This document shows positions 8,388-16,542 of a stretch of DNA of 21,915 nt, piece after piece (the first letter of the stretch is position 1; every line of letters begins with the position of its first letter). The stretch covers positions 1-21,915 of the forward strand of contig JASANZ010001886.1 of the NCBI GenBank assembly GCA_030849805.1. Reading direction: 5' to 3'. The DNA comes from Sergeia podlipaevii. Lineage: Eukaryota; Euglenozoa; Kinetoplastea; Trypanosomatida; Trypanosomatidae. The position numbers and the translations under genes are program-made. The notes under the pieces are model-generated. The model made no database searches. It was not told the origin of the DNA and saw nothing but the letters and a program-made list of their open reading frames with translations.

Positions 8388-9764
8388 ATGATGCGCCGTA
8401 CGTTTAGAACACTTGAGGTTGCATCATCGCCAACGCTTACCGCTCATAAGCTTCGCATTCGAGACATCACCCTACGAGCACCTAGCAAGGACAGTCTTTT
8501 GCGTACTACTTTCTGCAGCTCGCACACACTCCTCGCTGAAACGATTGTGCGACATCGCCTGCTTACTGCGACAGGGGCTCACATACCTTTTATGCAACTC
8601 GCAGGTACCCACCTGACTTTTGTGAACCTGCTTGCTTCTGCACTGGAAGGCGAGGAGCGCATCGAGACACGGTTTACCGGAGATGAAGCCACCGTGCTTG
8701 CCGACGCTGCCGCTCTTGGGGAATGTCGCTGCTGTGTACGCCCTGACTTCAACGCGCGCATCATGGAGGAGGGTGGCACCCCATTTTCGCTCAAGGTTGA
8801 CCGTATCGTGTATGAGCAACACAAGCCCTTTTCATCGATGGTAAATGCTACATTAGAGGAGCTTGCTATGCCTCCTGAAGTCGAGGGAGGGAGTGGTGGA
8901 GCGAAGGACAATGATGGCGATACTAGTGCTCCTCCTTCTCTCCCTTACGCTCTCGATCTCGGTGCGCATGTGGGGCAGGATTGTCTTGCGGAGTTCTTTT
9001 CTCACAACATTACGTTGCACGGCTACAACTACCTACGTAGGTCAGACGGGTGTATTCCAGCGCTCTGGTTGGACACGCGCCTGGATCTTGCAATACTGCG
9101 CGTGGATGGACTTGTAGATGCCGAGGGGATGCCCACTCCGGTGCCCCAGGACGCAGCTGGAGCGCAGGAGTACGAGAAGAAGCTGCGCGAGTCTCTTCAG
9201 AAGGCTATCCCGCACTCCTTTGGTGCTCTAATGGTCCCTCTAGCAGCAGGGTCACAGATTGAACGTCAAGTGTGGCAGCTTCAGAAGGCTCTGGCTCGCG
9301 CCGCGGCGAGTTTATGTAGCCCCTCTTCACTCAGTGCTTCTCCGTTTGACGCGCTGTTCAGGCGAGCTCAGACGGGGCACAGCGGGTGCGAAGATGTGCT
9401 TGCCCTCATGACAGGTGATTATGAAGGCGCGTGCGCAGTGGCAGGCTCTGCAGGTCGACAATACTCGTATGATGCGGCGTCCGTTGCGAAGGCCATTGAG
9501 CCCATCCGCAAGCACATCGGTATTGATGACTTTGTTGTCCCGCTGGCACCGCCTGCGGAAGCAACACGCACAGGGCTTGATTACTTCTGTCGCTGTAGTC
9601 TTGCTGATCTGCTTGGCTCGCTGGTGGCGGCATCAGAGGACACCATTGCTGCCGTGCAACAACAGATGACACTCAAGTGTGCCTTCTGCGCCAAGCAACA
9701 CGTTATCAAACCAGAACAGTGGGCGAAGCTGCTGGAAGCGCGTGCTGCGCGCCAGAAAAAATGA
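8388..9764 (+). CDS. HSP33: Hsp33-family redox-regulated chaperone
   Basis: A 458-residue Hsp33 homologue. Hsp33 is a holdase switched on by oxidative unfolding: reduced cysteines hold zinc, and disulfide formation exposes the substrate-binding surface. The zinc centre is intact near the C-terminus, with C401-x-C403 (FCRCSLADLL) and C431-x2-C434 (LKCAFCAKQHVI), the family's CxC...CxxC arrangement. Upstream, residues 37-120 match the N-terminal domain (LLAETIVRHRLLTATGAH..., LLASALEGEERIETRFTGD), and 187-240 plus 277-305 match the rest of the core. It is much longer than bacterial Hsp33 (about 290 residues) because of insertions near 160-186 and 307-365. Hsp33 is rare among eukaryotes but known in kinetoplastids, which supports the taxonomic call. 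The N-terminus is Arg/Thr-rich with few acids, so mitochondrial import is possible. Two consecutive in-frame ATGs (8388, 8391) offer alternative starts. Confidence 0.9.
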   Translation: MMRRTFRTLEVASSPTLTAHKLRIRDITLRAPSKDSLLRTTFCSSHTLLAETIVRHRLLTATGAHIPFMQLAGTHLTFVNLLASALEGEERIETRFTGDEATVLADAAALGECRCCVRPDFNARIMEEGGTPFSLKVDRIVYEQHKPFSSMVNATLEELAMPPEVEGGSGGAKDNDGDTSAPPSLPYALDLGAHVGQDCLAEFFSHNITLHGYNYLRRSDGCIPALWLDTRLDLAILRVDGLVDAEGMPTPVPQDAAGAQEYEKKLRESLQKAIPHSFGALMVPLAAGSQIERQVWQLQKALARAAASLCSPSSLSASPFDALFRRAQTGHSGCEDVLALMTGDYEGACAVAGSAGRQYSYDAASVAKAIEPIRKHIGIDDFVVPLAPPAEATRTGLDYFCRCSLADLLGSLVAASEDTIAAVQQQMTLKCAFCAKQHVIKPEQWAKLLEARAARQKK

Positions 9765-10227
9765 TGGCTTTCTTTTTGGTTATTCCTCTTCTTTTTTTTT
9801 ATGTGTGTGTGCGTGTGTTTAGCCACCCGTATATGTCCCGCGCACGGCCAATGAATCTGATACTATAGCAATAACAACTGTTTTTCATATTTGCGACACG
9901 CTATAGTACCGCCTCTCTTCTCACAGAAAACGTTTCTATATATATTAAAATAAAAATAAAATCAAACATTTTTATACGTAAAGGCACGAACTTTTCTTTT
10001 ATTCACACTCAAACATATAATCTTTTGTTTTTATGGATGACAGTCCATTTCTTACTGTTTGACATGATTATTTTTTTTCTTTTTTTTTGCTCTGTTCGCT
10101 TTTTTTATTCATTTTAAAAAATATTTATCTTTCGTGCTGCTGGCAGAAGCGAGAACACTTTCATCTGTTTGGCGCACATATAATCGGCCTTAAGTATCCA
10201 CCGCCTATTGTCTCTGGTATACTAGTC

Positions 10228-10245
10228 ATTATTATTATTATTATT
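10228..10245. repeat. (ATT)6 microsatellite
   Basis: Six ATT units about 50 bases upstream of the Sec14 acceptor, in the zone where trypanosomatid branch points and poly(A) selection usually fall. No function is shown. Confidence 0.9.
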
Positions 10246-10267
10246 GCTTATAATTTATTGTATCCTA

Positions 10268-10301
10268 ATATTTTTCCTTTTTGCTGTTGTTGTTGTCGCA
10301 G
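10268..10301 (+). promoter_or_regulatory. Candidate trans-splice acceptor for Sec14 gene
   Basis: A T-rich then TTG-repeat tract ends in TCGCAG, with AG at 10300-10301. The ATG at 10311 follows after only 9 nt, an unusually short leader. The upstream in-frame extension begins with TTG inside this tract, so it is not part of the protein. Confidence 0.7.
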
Positions 10302-10310
10302 ACCCATCAA

Positions 10311-11093
10311 ATGACAGTAGCACCACCGACTGCAAAGGAGCAGGCGTGCATGGACGCTCTTGCTGAGAAGTTTCCCGCCAGTCTGCTGGACCCTGAGGAT
10401 GCTGACTTCTTTGACGGTAGCACGTACCTCTGCTTTGCCCGCGCGCGCAATGGTGACATTAAGAAGGCCTCTGAAATGATGGAGGCGAATATCAAATGGC
10501 GCAAGGAGATGAAGCCTTACGCCATCACCTCTGCCGAGGTGGAGGAAGCCATGAAGCCTCTTACTGTCATGTGCGGTGGCACCTGCAAGGCGGGTCGTCC
10601 TGTTCTCATCATGACTCTTGGCGCGTCCAACGATTGCGCTGTGGAGGACCGCGTGAAACAGCTCGTGTACATTCTCGAGCTCACCCGAAAGAAAGGCTAC
10701 GATGATATCACATGGGTTATCGACTTTGGTGAGATGGGTAAGCACAAGAAAGATGAGCGCAGTAAGGAAAATCGCAAAGCTACGATGAAAATTATGCAAG
10801 ATAACTACCCAGAGCGTATGGGCCTCATGGTTCTCTATCGTCCTCCGTGGTATGTACGGATGCTGCTCGGTGTCTTCAAGACTTTCATTGACGCACGCAC
10901 CGCGAAGAAGATCTTTCTGGGGGGAGGCAAGCTTGAGGATTTGGTGAAGTACGTTGCGATTGATCAACTTCCTTCATGCATGGGAGGAGGTATGCCGGGT
11001 GGCAGTCTCGTCACCATCGAGAATCTTCCACCGTATTCCAAGAAGGGGACAGGAGAGGTCGCTGCTGCCTCTGAGCAACCTTTGTTGGTATGA
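10311..11093 (+). CDS. Sec14/CRAL-TRIO domain lipid-transfer protein
   Basis: A 260-residue protein. Residues 33-70 match the CRAL-TRIO N-terminal helices (DADFFDGSTYLCFARARNGDIKKA..., then MEANIKWRKEMKP, the usual FLRAR-x-x-D-x-x-A...L-x-x-x-x-W-R pattern). Residues 95-220 match the lipid-binding lobe: GRPVLIMTLG, ITWVIDFGEMG (about 133-143), the NYPERMGLMVLYRPPW block (165-180, the family's YPERL core), then a hydrophobic gate helix and KIFLGGGKLEDLVKYV. The end of the lobe, LPSCMGGGMPGG (220-231), matches the usual LP-x-x-x-GG. Sec14 proteins move phosphatidylinositol, phosphatidylcholine or other lipids between membranes and support Golgi trafficking and phosphoinositide synthesis. No GOLD or other extra domain is present, so it is a minimal single-domain member, probably cytosolic. 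The ligand cannot be read from sequence. The start is the first ATG after the acceptor. Confidence 0.9.
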   Translation: MTVAPPTAKEQACMDALAEKFPASLLDPEDADFFDGSTYLCFARARNGDIKKASEMMEANIKWRKEMKPYAITSAEVEEAMKPLTVMCGGTCKAGRPVLIMTLGASNDCAVEDRVKQLVYILELTRKKGYDDITWVIDFGEMGKHKKDERSKENRKATMKIMQDNYPERMGLMVLYRPPWYVRMLLGVFKTFIDARTAKKIFLGGGKLEDLVKYVAIDQLPSCMGGGMPGGSLVTIENLPPYSKKGTGEVAAASEQPLLV

Positions 11094-12000
11094 GATGGAG
11101 CTGTATGGATAAAAAAATAGAGATGCCTACATGCGTTCTAATATAGACTTTCAACTACCTATTCATATTGGGTTGCAACGCTTTCGTTTCTTTCTTGTGG
11201 TTCGACACGAAGAGCAAATGAAGAGAGAAACATGGGGAAGAAGGTGTGCAACGCAGTTGCCTTATGGCGTCACAACATCAATATTATCAACTTGTAGCGT
11301 TTTCTGTTTTTTCCCCTCTTGAGACGTATAAAGATGGAAAGATGAGAGGGATGAAAAGAAACTAGTGTGGGTGTGCTCATTTATGATTATAATTGTTATT
11401 GGTGTATTATTTTCTGTTGCTTCGTGTGTCTCCTCTGAGTTGGTGTTTTTGCGTGACCTGTTGTTATTATTTTTCAGCAGTCGATACATTTCTCACGCAC
11501 AAATGTCTCTTTTTTTTCAATTGTCATAAAAGGTCTACATTGATCAACTTTATATCAACCGACTCCGTTTTCCTTTTTTTATATATAAAATGCATCGCCA
11601 CTGCAACTCGAAAGGAACGGAGAAGGAAAAAATGCGCGTTCAACTTGGCGCTTTCGCAATGAGTTTTATTACAATTCTCATTTAAAGATATTTTTTATTT
11701 AAGAGTGTTACAACATATGAAGGAGGAGTATATATGCTTGTGCGTACTGTATAGTATTATTTGTCGTAAAGCCAAAACTCTATAATTACACTGAAATTTT
11801 GCTTTCTTTTCGTGTTTGTATAGTATAGCTATTATTCTCCTCATTATTATTTCTTCAACACTAATACATATATATGTAAAGCGAGGTACACATTGATCAA
11901 CGAAAAAGAAGGGAAAACGTGGAAGAGCTCGTGCAGTAGCTTAATTTTAGTGAGTACACATATATACAGAGGAAATTTTTCCAAACCAAAGAAAGAGAAA
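11094..12000. other. Long spacer before the coiled-coil gene
   Basis: About 900 bases of AT-rich DNA with poly-T runs and two of the four copies of TGATCAAC seen in the window. Candidate acceptors for the next gene are AG 11822-11823 and AG 11880-11881, each after T-rich DNA. A tiny ATG-TAA lies at 11874-11879. Short frames here (for example ATG 11131) show no recognisable protein. Confidence 0.7.
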
Positions 12001-13113
12001 ATGGCAAAGAAAGGAAAGAAGGTGCTTGAGGAGGGACATGCAGAGGCGATCAACTGCGATGAACCACACATCAATGCAGCACGTGCAGTGCTGGAGCGGT
12101 GGGTTTCTCGCGTCAAGTCAACAAACCGCAACCTGCAAGACGTACAGCAGTTAGTCAAAGTTCTCTCAGGGGAAATTGAATGTCATCAGAAAGACCTTGC
12201 TGATGTGCGAACAGACGCTAGCCTGCTTGGCTCCCTACGAATCGATGAGCTTCTTGCACGCCGTGATGCCTCTACCCCGTCCTTTGCAGAGAAGTCCTCT
12301 AGTCGCAAGAAGGGTGGCGCGGCAGTCAGGCCAGGGAGCGGCTCAAACAAGAATCGCGGGAACTCTCAGAGCAGTAATGGAGGGGACGCACTTGCGAAGA
12401 TGGCGGCGACCGTGGTAGGCACTGCCCCATTAACGATAGAATCGGCGGTGCGGCAGCTGACAGATGACAAGAAGCGGCAACGGGTGATGAACGCTCTTCA
12501 CACACTGTTTCGCTCCAACGCTCGTGGACTAGCTTCGAATACTTCCCCACTAGCGGCAGCCGCAGCAGCGGCAGCGGCTGCAGCAGTAGCTAACGTCTCT
12601 TCAACGCAAGGTGTAGTGACGCCAAGCACGCCAGTTTCCCCCGCAGCTCCACTGAGCCCTACCATCGCGAATGCTAGTACGGTTTCCCCTACTAGTCCCA
12701 TAGCGGTCACTGGGACTGCTGGACCGGGCACGCCATCCGCGCAGCAAGCTGGTGAAAACGAAACCACTGCCATCCCTGCCCGGACAAGTGGAGTGCGCTC
12801 TTCTAGCCTTCCAACAGTGTCAAGCGTGGTCACAGACTCTAAGCGACCACGGGAAGTGGCTCCTGTATTGTGGGAGGAGATGGGGACACTGCGGGCACGG
12901 CGTCTAAAGCTAGAAGAGCTGCTAGAGACTCGCTCCGCTGAGCTGGCGACGCAGCTGGCGCGGTTTGAGATGCTTCAAGAAAGCTCTGCAGTGGCTGCTT
13001 ACGCGGTGGAAGCCGCGCAAGATGAGTTGAAGAAAATGATGACGTTGTATGGGACACAAGGCGCAAATAGACAACAGATTGGTTCAGGAGGGATGGCGGT
13101 ACCTCCGGCGTAG
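12001..13113 (+). CDS. Unrecognised poly-Ala, S/T-P-rich coiled-coil protein
   Basis: A 370-residue protein I do not recognise. The open frame extends upstream only through a TTG codon, so the ATG at 12001 (MAKKGKK) is chosen. Residues 22-90 form a helical segment with heptad-like leucines (VLERWVSRVK...LVKVLSGEIE...). Residues 95-135 are Ser/Gly/Lys-rich. Residues 140-180 are a second helical part with KKRQRVMNALHTLF. A run of twelve alanines (184-195) is followed by a disordered Pro/Ser/Thr stretch (205-275) with repeated SP and TP sites suited to proline-directed kinases. KRPR (281-284) could be part of a nuclear signal. Residues 288-350 are a strong predicted coiled coil (LRARRLKLEELLETRSAELATQ...). 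The overall plan suggests a scaffold or cytoskeletal/nuclear structural protein, but no function can be assigned. Confidence 0.8.
   Translation: MAKKGKKVLEEGHAEAINCDEPHINAARAVLERWVSRVKSTNRNLQDVQQLVKVLSGEIECHQKDLADVRTDASLLGSLRIDELLARRDASTPSFAEKSSSRKKGGAAVRPGSGSNKNRGNSQSSNGGDALAKMAATVVGTAPLTIESAVRQLTDDKKRQRVMNALHTLFRSNARGLASNTSPLAAAAAAAAAAAVANVSSTQGVVTPSTPVSPAAPLSPTIANASTVSPTSPIAVTGTAGPGTPSAQQAGENETTAIPARTSGVRSSSLPTVSSVVTDSKRPREVAPVLWEEMGTLRARRLKLEELLETRSAELATQLARFEMLQESSAVAAYAVEAAQDELKKMMTLYGTQGANRQQIGSGGMAVPPA
12550..12585 (+). repeat. GCN repeat encoding twelve alanines
   Basis: A GCN trinucleotide tract encoding Ala 184-195 of the coiled-coil protein. Mixed GCG, GCA, GCT and GCC codons suggest an old or selected run rather than recent slippage. 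Confidence 0.85.
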
Positions 13114-13518
13114 TCTTACATACATGTACACTGATGTATAAACTGAAGGAAGAAAGGAAAAAAGCGCAAGTTTCTCTGTGAAGTCCATCTACACAGATAG
13201 ATAAGGAAACCCTCCCCCCCCCCATTAGGAGGAAAGAGCTGCACTATGCCTCTATCTTTTTCTTCTTCTTTTGTTGGAAAGCACGTGTTACCTCATCGTA
13301 GTTGAGATGTGCACATGCGTATTTGTTGGTTTTGCTATTTTAATTGTTTTCTTTCTTTCTAATGCGTTTCATCTCTTTTTGTTTTCAAAGTTCCCTCCCT
13401 TCCCCCCCCCCCCTTCCTTTATGCATGAAAAAAAANTTTTAAAGTGCTGCTACTTTCCTTGCTGATTAGCTGCTCGCTATTAGTACTAGTTTTATTATCA
13501 TATATATAGCAAAAGAGA
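13114..13518. other. Spacer with C-runs and one ambiguous base
   Basis: Contains C-runs at about 13214-13223 and 13402-13413, the second following CT-rich DNA and likely part of the acceptor tract for the AAA+ gene. The single N at 13436 lies in an A-run next to T's and marks uncertain assembly. Possible acceptors follow at 13443-13444 and later AGs up to the ATG. No gene is supported. Confidence 0.7.
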
Positions 13519-16500
13519 ATGGGTGGCTCGCTATCGCGACAGGAGGAGCTCTTTGCCTCTCTTCAGTGGTCACAGCTGCTCGAGGAGGCGGTGCAGGCTG
13601 ACATGAATGAGATTATGCGTGATGCCGATGCTGCTGGCAGTGGGGCAAACAGCAAAGACCAGCGTAAAATCGAAGGCTTCACGCTCTCTGCGAATGAGTG
13701 GCAGGCCTGCTTGTCCATCTTGGAGAACAAGGGCGACGGCCGCAGTCGCGCAGCTCCGTCCCAGCTATGCCAGCGTCTCACCAGCCAGCAGCTGCACTGT
13801 CCTGTTGTCGTGCTCATGGTGCATGCTTGCACATGGTGGCAGCATGCCATCGATACCGCCATCTTTAAGGCACGCATTCACGCATTGGTTGACCTCATGG
13901 AAACTAAACAGAAGGAGCGGCGGCAAGGGAGAGCAGCAGGTGTGCCTGCTACACCAGAAAACTCAGGAGAGGAGGGCGATTGCTGGCATGAGGCCGAAGA
14001 GGAGTCTGATATCACGGAGAGCACAACTGATCCGTCGCCGCCATCAACGGCACCTACGAAAGTGAGTGGCAGCAGACAAGCACGTTTCATGCAGTCCATC
14101 AAAAGCCGTCTGCGCAGAGGTGGCGGAGGCGGTGACGCCTGCAACACACAAGGTACTTATCAGAACGAAATGAGCCTGCTCCTCACTCTGTACAACGCGT
14201 TGCTCGACTCAAGCGCGGAGACGACGACGTTGGCAGCCGCCAAAGCAAAGTCAACGGCAAAGCCTGTCTCTGGCGATACTACCGAAGAGAAGCAAATCGA
14301 GCGGGAGTGCACAGCAGCATTCTGCTCATTGGCGGACATGACCAATGTCGATTCCTCTTCTTCAGAGAGTCGCCCAGTGGTGAAGGTGGCTATTTGTCTG
14401 CTATTGGCCGTCTATGCCACGAGCGCAAAGAGCTGCTTCTACGCGGAGGCCGGCGCTTATCAGCTGCAAAAGCTGGAGGCGGTAATGGAGCAGAAACCCA
14501 AGCATCGGCAGAAACAGGCGTCTGCGAGCGGGGGCTTCGTTCCTGCGGCACGGCAGTGGACAATTGTGAAAGAACTGGAGAAGGCGCTGGTGCTGCGACA
14601 ATATGAGGTAGACGCGCTGCAGTGCGTCACCGCTGAGGGCAGGCGTGTCGGTCGCGAACTTCATAAAATTCGCGAGGACCGCATCGTAGGTGTCGCGGCA
14701 TCTGGCTTTGAAGCCGCGGAGGCGCTTGCTGCGATGACACTCAAGCGTCGTTGGGCGGCAGTGAAGACACAGTACGTGGGGCAAGGGCACATTTGGGAAG
14801 CCCTGGAGACACACTTCCTCTCCGCCGGGGTGTTCGACACCGACAAGCCAACCGTTATTATCCTCTTTGGGCCTTCGGGGTACGGTAAGTCGGAAATGGC
14901 GAAGCGCATTGCGAGCGCGATACACTGCTGCCCTGTGAACGACCTAGAGCCCTCTGGGAAGCTCGTGCACCTGCACATGCCATCGTTCTGCACACGTGAC
15001 AGCATCTACTCACTGGTCGACCCTCCGGCGGCTCACGTCGGAGACGGTATTCTTCTCAGCGCACTGCTGAAACAGCCGGATGCAGTGGTGGTGCTCGACG
15101 AGTTTGAGAAGAGCACAGCTGAGGCGATTCAGAACTTATGGCTATCGGCTTTCCAGAAAAATGGCACCCTGCGCTCTCTCAAAAACGCATCACGGTGCGT
15201 CTCGACTGTGCGTACAACGTTCATCTTGACGTGCAACATTGGCGCTGACTCCATCAACAGTTGCGCGGCGCGGTATCTGAGCTCTTCGAAGGATGAGCAG
15301 CAGACCATGCGGACCACGTTTGAGAATGAGTGCCGCGACACCTGCAGGAAGATGCTCAGCGATCCCTTTGTGAACCGCGTTGATTACTTCTCTCCGTTTG
15401 TTCCATACACGTACGCGCAGCGTGAAGAGTTTGTGCTGATTCAAGTGCAGCGGCTCCTCTCCACGCAGGAAGTCAAGGGGCGTCGCGTCTTTGTGTCTCC
15501 GCGTTTTGTTTCGGAGATGATAGAGGAGCTCAAGACGTTCCACTCCAACGCGGTGGAAGAAGTTCTGCGGCCCCTCATCGCCAATATGGCGCGGCGCAGT
15601 CTCAGTTGTGCTGTCCTGACGGTAGAACAGCGCGCATCGGCCTCGCACCCACGCAAATTTGTTCTAGTACCAGCCTTTGAGAAGGAGGTGGAGGCGGACA
15701 TGGCTGTGCAGGCCAAGGAGTGTGGCGTGGACACAGAGATGGATAGTGCTGCTGCAACGACGACGGGAGTGGATGGCGGTGCGAGCGTGGCGTGGGATGC
15801 TATTCCCGGTGGGCCTGCCTGCTTAAAGCGGTGGGGCGTGGAACCGCTTCAAGAGGAGCCGCCAGTGCCAGCCACAGCAACAACAACAACAGAAGCTGAA
15901 GCAACTGCAGCAATAAGGAAGGCAAAAGACGTGCCCAAAGTAGAAGTCAAAAAGAGCGCACCTACCAACTCTGAGGAGGCGTCAGTCGATGCCGTGGATG
16001 CCTCCGGCACCAAAGCGGCAAGCACTGGAGCTTCTATGAGACGCAGGGGATCAGCACATGGAGCTACCACTGGCACAGCGCTCGCTAAGGGCACCACCTC
16101 ACAGAATGAGTACGAACTGGAGCTCCAGCTAGAGAAGAACACGGATAAACTACTTGAAAAGCAAACGGAGCGGGAGTTGGTATTGGCCAAGGAACTGGAG
16201 TACGTGAAGGGTCTTTTATTAGAAAAGGAAAAGGAAATTGAATACCTCAAGGAGAAGGTACTCATCTTGCAGAAGGCACTGGCAGTGGTTCTGTGCACGC
16301 TACTGTGCACTCTTATGATTGTGGCACTATTTATTGGGTTGAAGCTGACGATGCTCGTGGTGGGTGCTATGTGCTTTGTTATGTTTGTTCTTCTCAAGAT
16401 TCCACTCAGTGTTGTTTTGGATGCAGTAGTAGGGTTGTTCCGCTTTCTTGGCCCATTCCGTAGCGCGCTCGTCGTCGGAGGCCTGGCATTATGGTTTGCA

Positions 16501-16542
16501 AGTGCATTTCAAATTCGTGACTCTGTTCCATGCAGGTGGTGA
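13519..16542 (+). CDS. Membrane-anchored Clp-type AAA+ ATPase
   Basis: A 1007-residue protein. It opens MGGSLSRQEE, with Gly2 and Ser6 as in N-myristoylated proteins. Residues 20-430 are mostly helical with an acidic stretch (about 155-180) and a basic Gly-rich patch (about 190-207). One Clp D2-like AAA+ module follows: a VGQ-type lead-in near 419 (YVGQGHIWEAL), Walker A GPSGYGKS (451-458), a pore-loop region with AHVG (505-508) where Clp proteins have GYVG, Walker B VVVLDEFEKS (523-532), sensor 1 around N573 (LTCNIG) and an arginine-finger motif FVNRVD (617-622). The sensor 2 region near 677-687 lacks the usual GAR. A charged coiled coil spans about 863-920. Three hydrophobic stretches end the protein: 920-941, 943-967 and 984-997. 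Clp/Hsp100 proteins remodel proteins with ATP, but this one has no second AAA domain and is tied to membranes. Its substrate and compartment are unknown. Identity as a Clp-clade AAA+ is firm; the anchor predictions are by eye. Confidence 0.88.
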   Translation: MGGSLSRQEELFASLQWSQLLEEAVQADMNEIMRDADAAGSGANSKDQRKIEGFTLSANEWQACLSILENKGDGRSRAAPSQLCQRLTSQQLHCPVVVLMVHACTWWQHAIDTAIFKARIHALVDLMETKQKERRQGRAAGVPATPENSGEEGDCWHEAEEESDITESTTDPSPPSTAPTKVSGSRQARFMQSIKSRLRRGGGGGDACNTQGTYQNEMSLLLTLYNALLDSSAETTTLAAAKAKSTAKPVSGDTTEEKQIERECTAAFCSLADMTNVDSSSSESRPVVKVAICLLLAVYATSAKSCFYAEAGAYQLQKLEAVMEQKPKHRQKQASASGGFVPAARQWTIVKELEKALVLRQYEVDALQCVTAEGRRVGRELHKIREDRIVGVAASGFEAAEALAAMTLKRRWAAVKTQYVGQGHIWEALETHFLSAGVFDTDKPTVIILFGPSGYGKSEMAKRIASAIHCCPVNDLEPSGKLVHLHMPSFCTRDSIYSLVDPPAAHVGDGILLSALLKQPDAVVVLDEFEKSTAEAIQNLWLSAFQKNGTLRSLKNASRCVSTVRTTFILTCNIGADSINSCAARYLSSSKDEQQTMRTTFENECRDTCRKMLSDPFVNRVDYFSPFVPYTYAQREEFVLIQVQRLLSTQEVKGRRVFVSPRFVSEMIEELKTFHSNAVEEVLRPLIANMARRSLSCAVLTVEQRASASHPRKFVLVPAFEKEVEADMAVQAKECGVDTEMDSAAATTTGVDGGASVAWDAIPGGPACLKRWGVEPLQEEPPVPATATTTTEAEATAAIRKAKDVPKVEVKKSAPTNSEEASVDAVDASGTKAASTGASMRRRGSAHGATTGTALAKGTTSQNEYELELQLEKNTDKLLEKQTERELVLAKELEYVKGLLLEKEKEIEYLKEKVLILQKALAVVLCTLLCTLMIVALFIGLKLTMLVVGAMCFVMFVLLKIPLSVVLDAVVGLFRFLGPFRSALVVGGLALWFASAFQIRDSVPCRW

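Larger units (their letters stand above)
9765..10310. other. Spacer between Hsp33 and Sec14 genes
   Basis: AT-rich with poly-T runs (10071-10088), an (ATT)6 repeat at 10228-10245 and the acceptor tract for the next gene at its right end. No gene is supported; a frame starting at 10087 uses TTG-type starts or T-rich codons only. Confidence 0.7.

Noticed and set aside
10248..10967. 239-codon open frame on the minus strand opposite the Sec14 gene
   Set aside because: It mirrors a well-supported Sec14 coding region, has no recognisable content and would be the only minus-strand gene in a one-directional array.
11190..11215. GGTTCGA resembling a tRNA B box
   Set aside because: No matching A box or cloverleaf stems can be found around it.
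11131..11322. 63-codon ATG frame downstream of Sec14
   Set aside because: Lies in the likely 3' UTR, short, without recognisable features.
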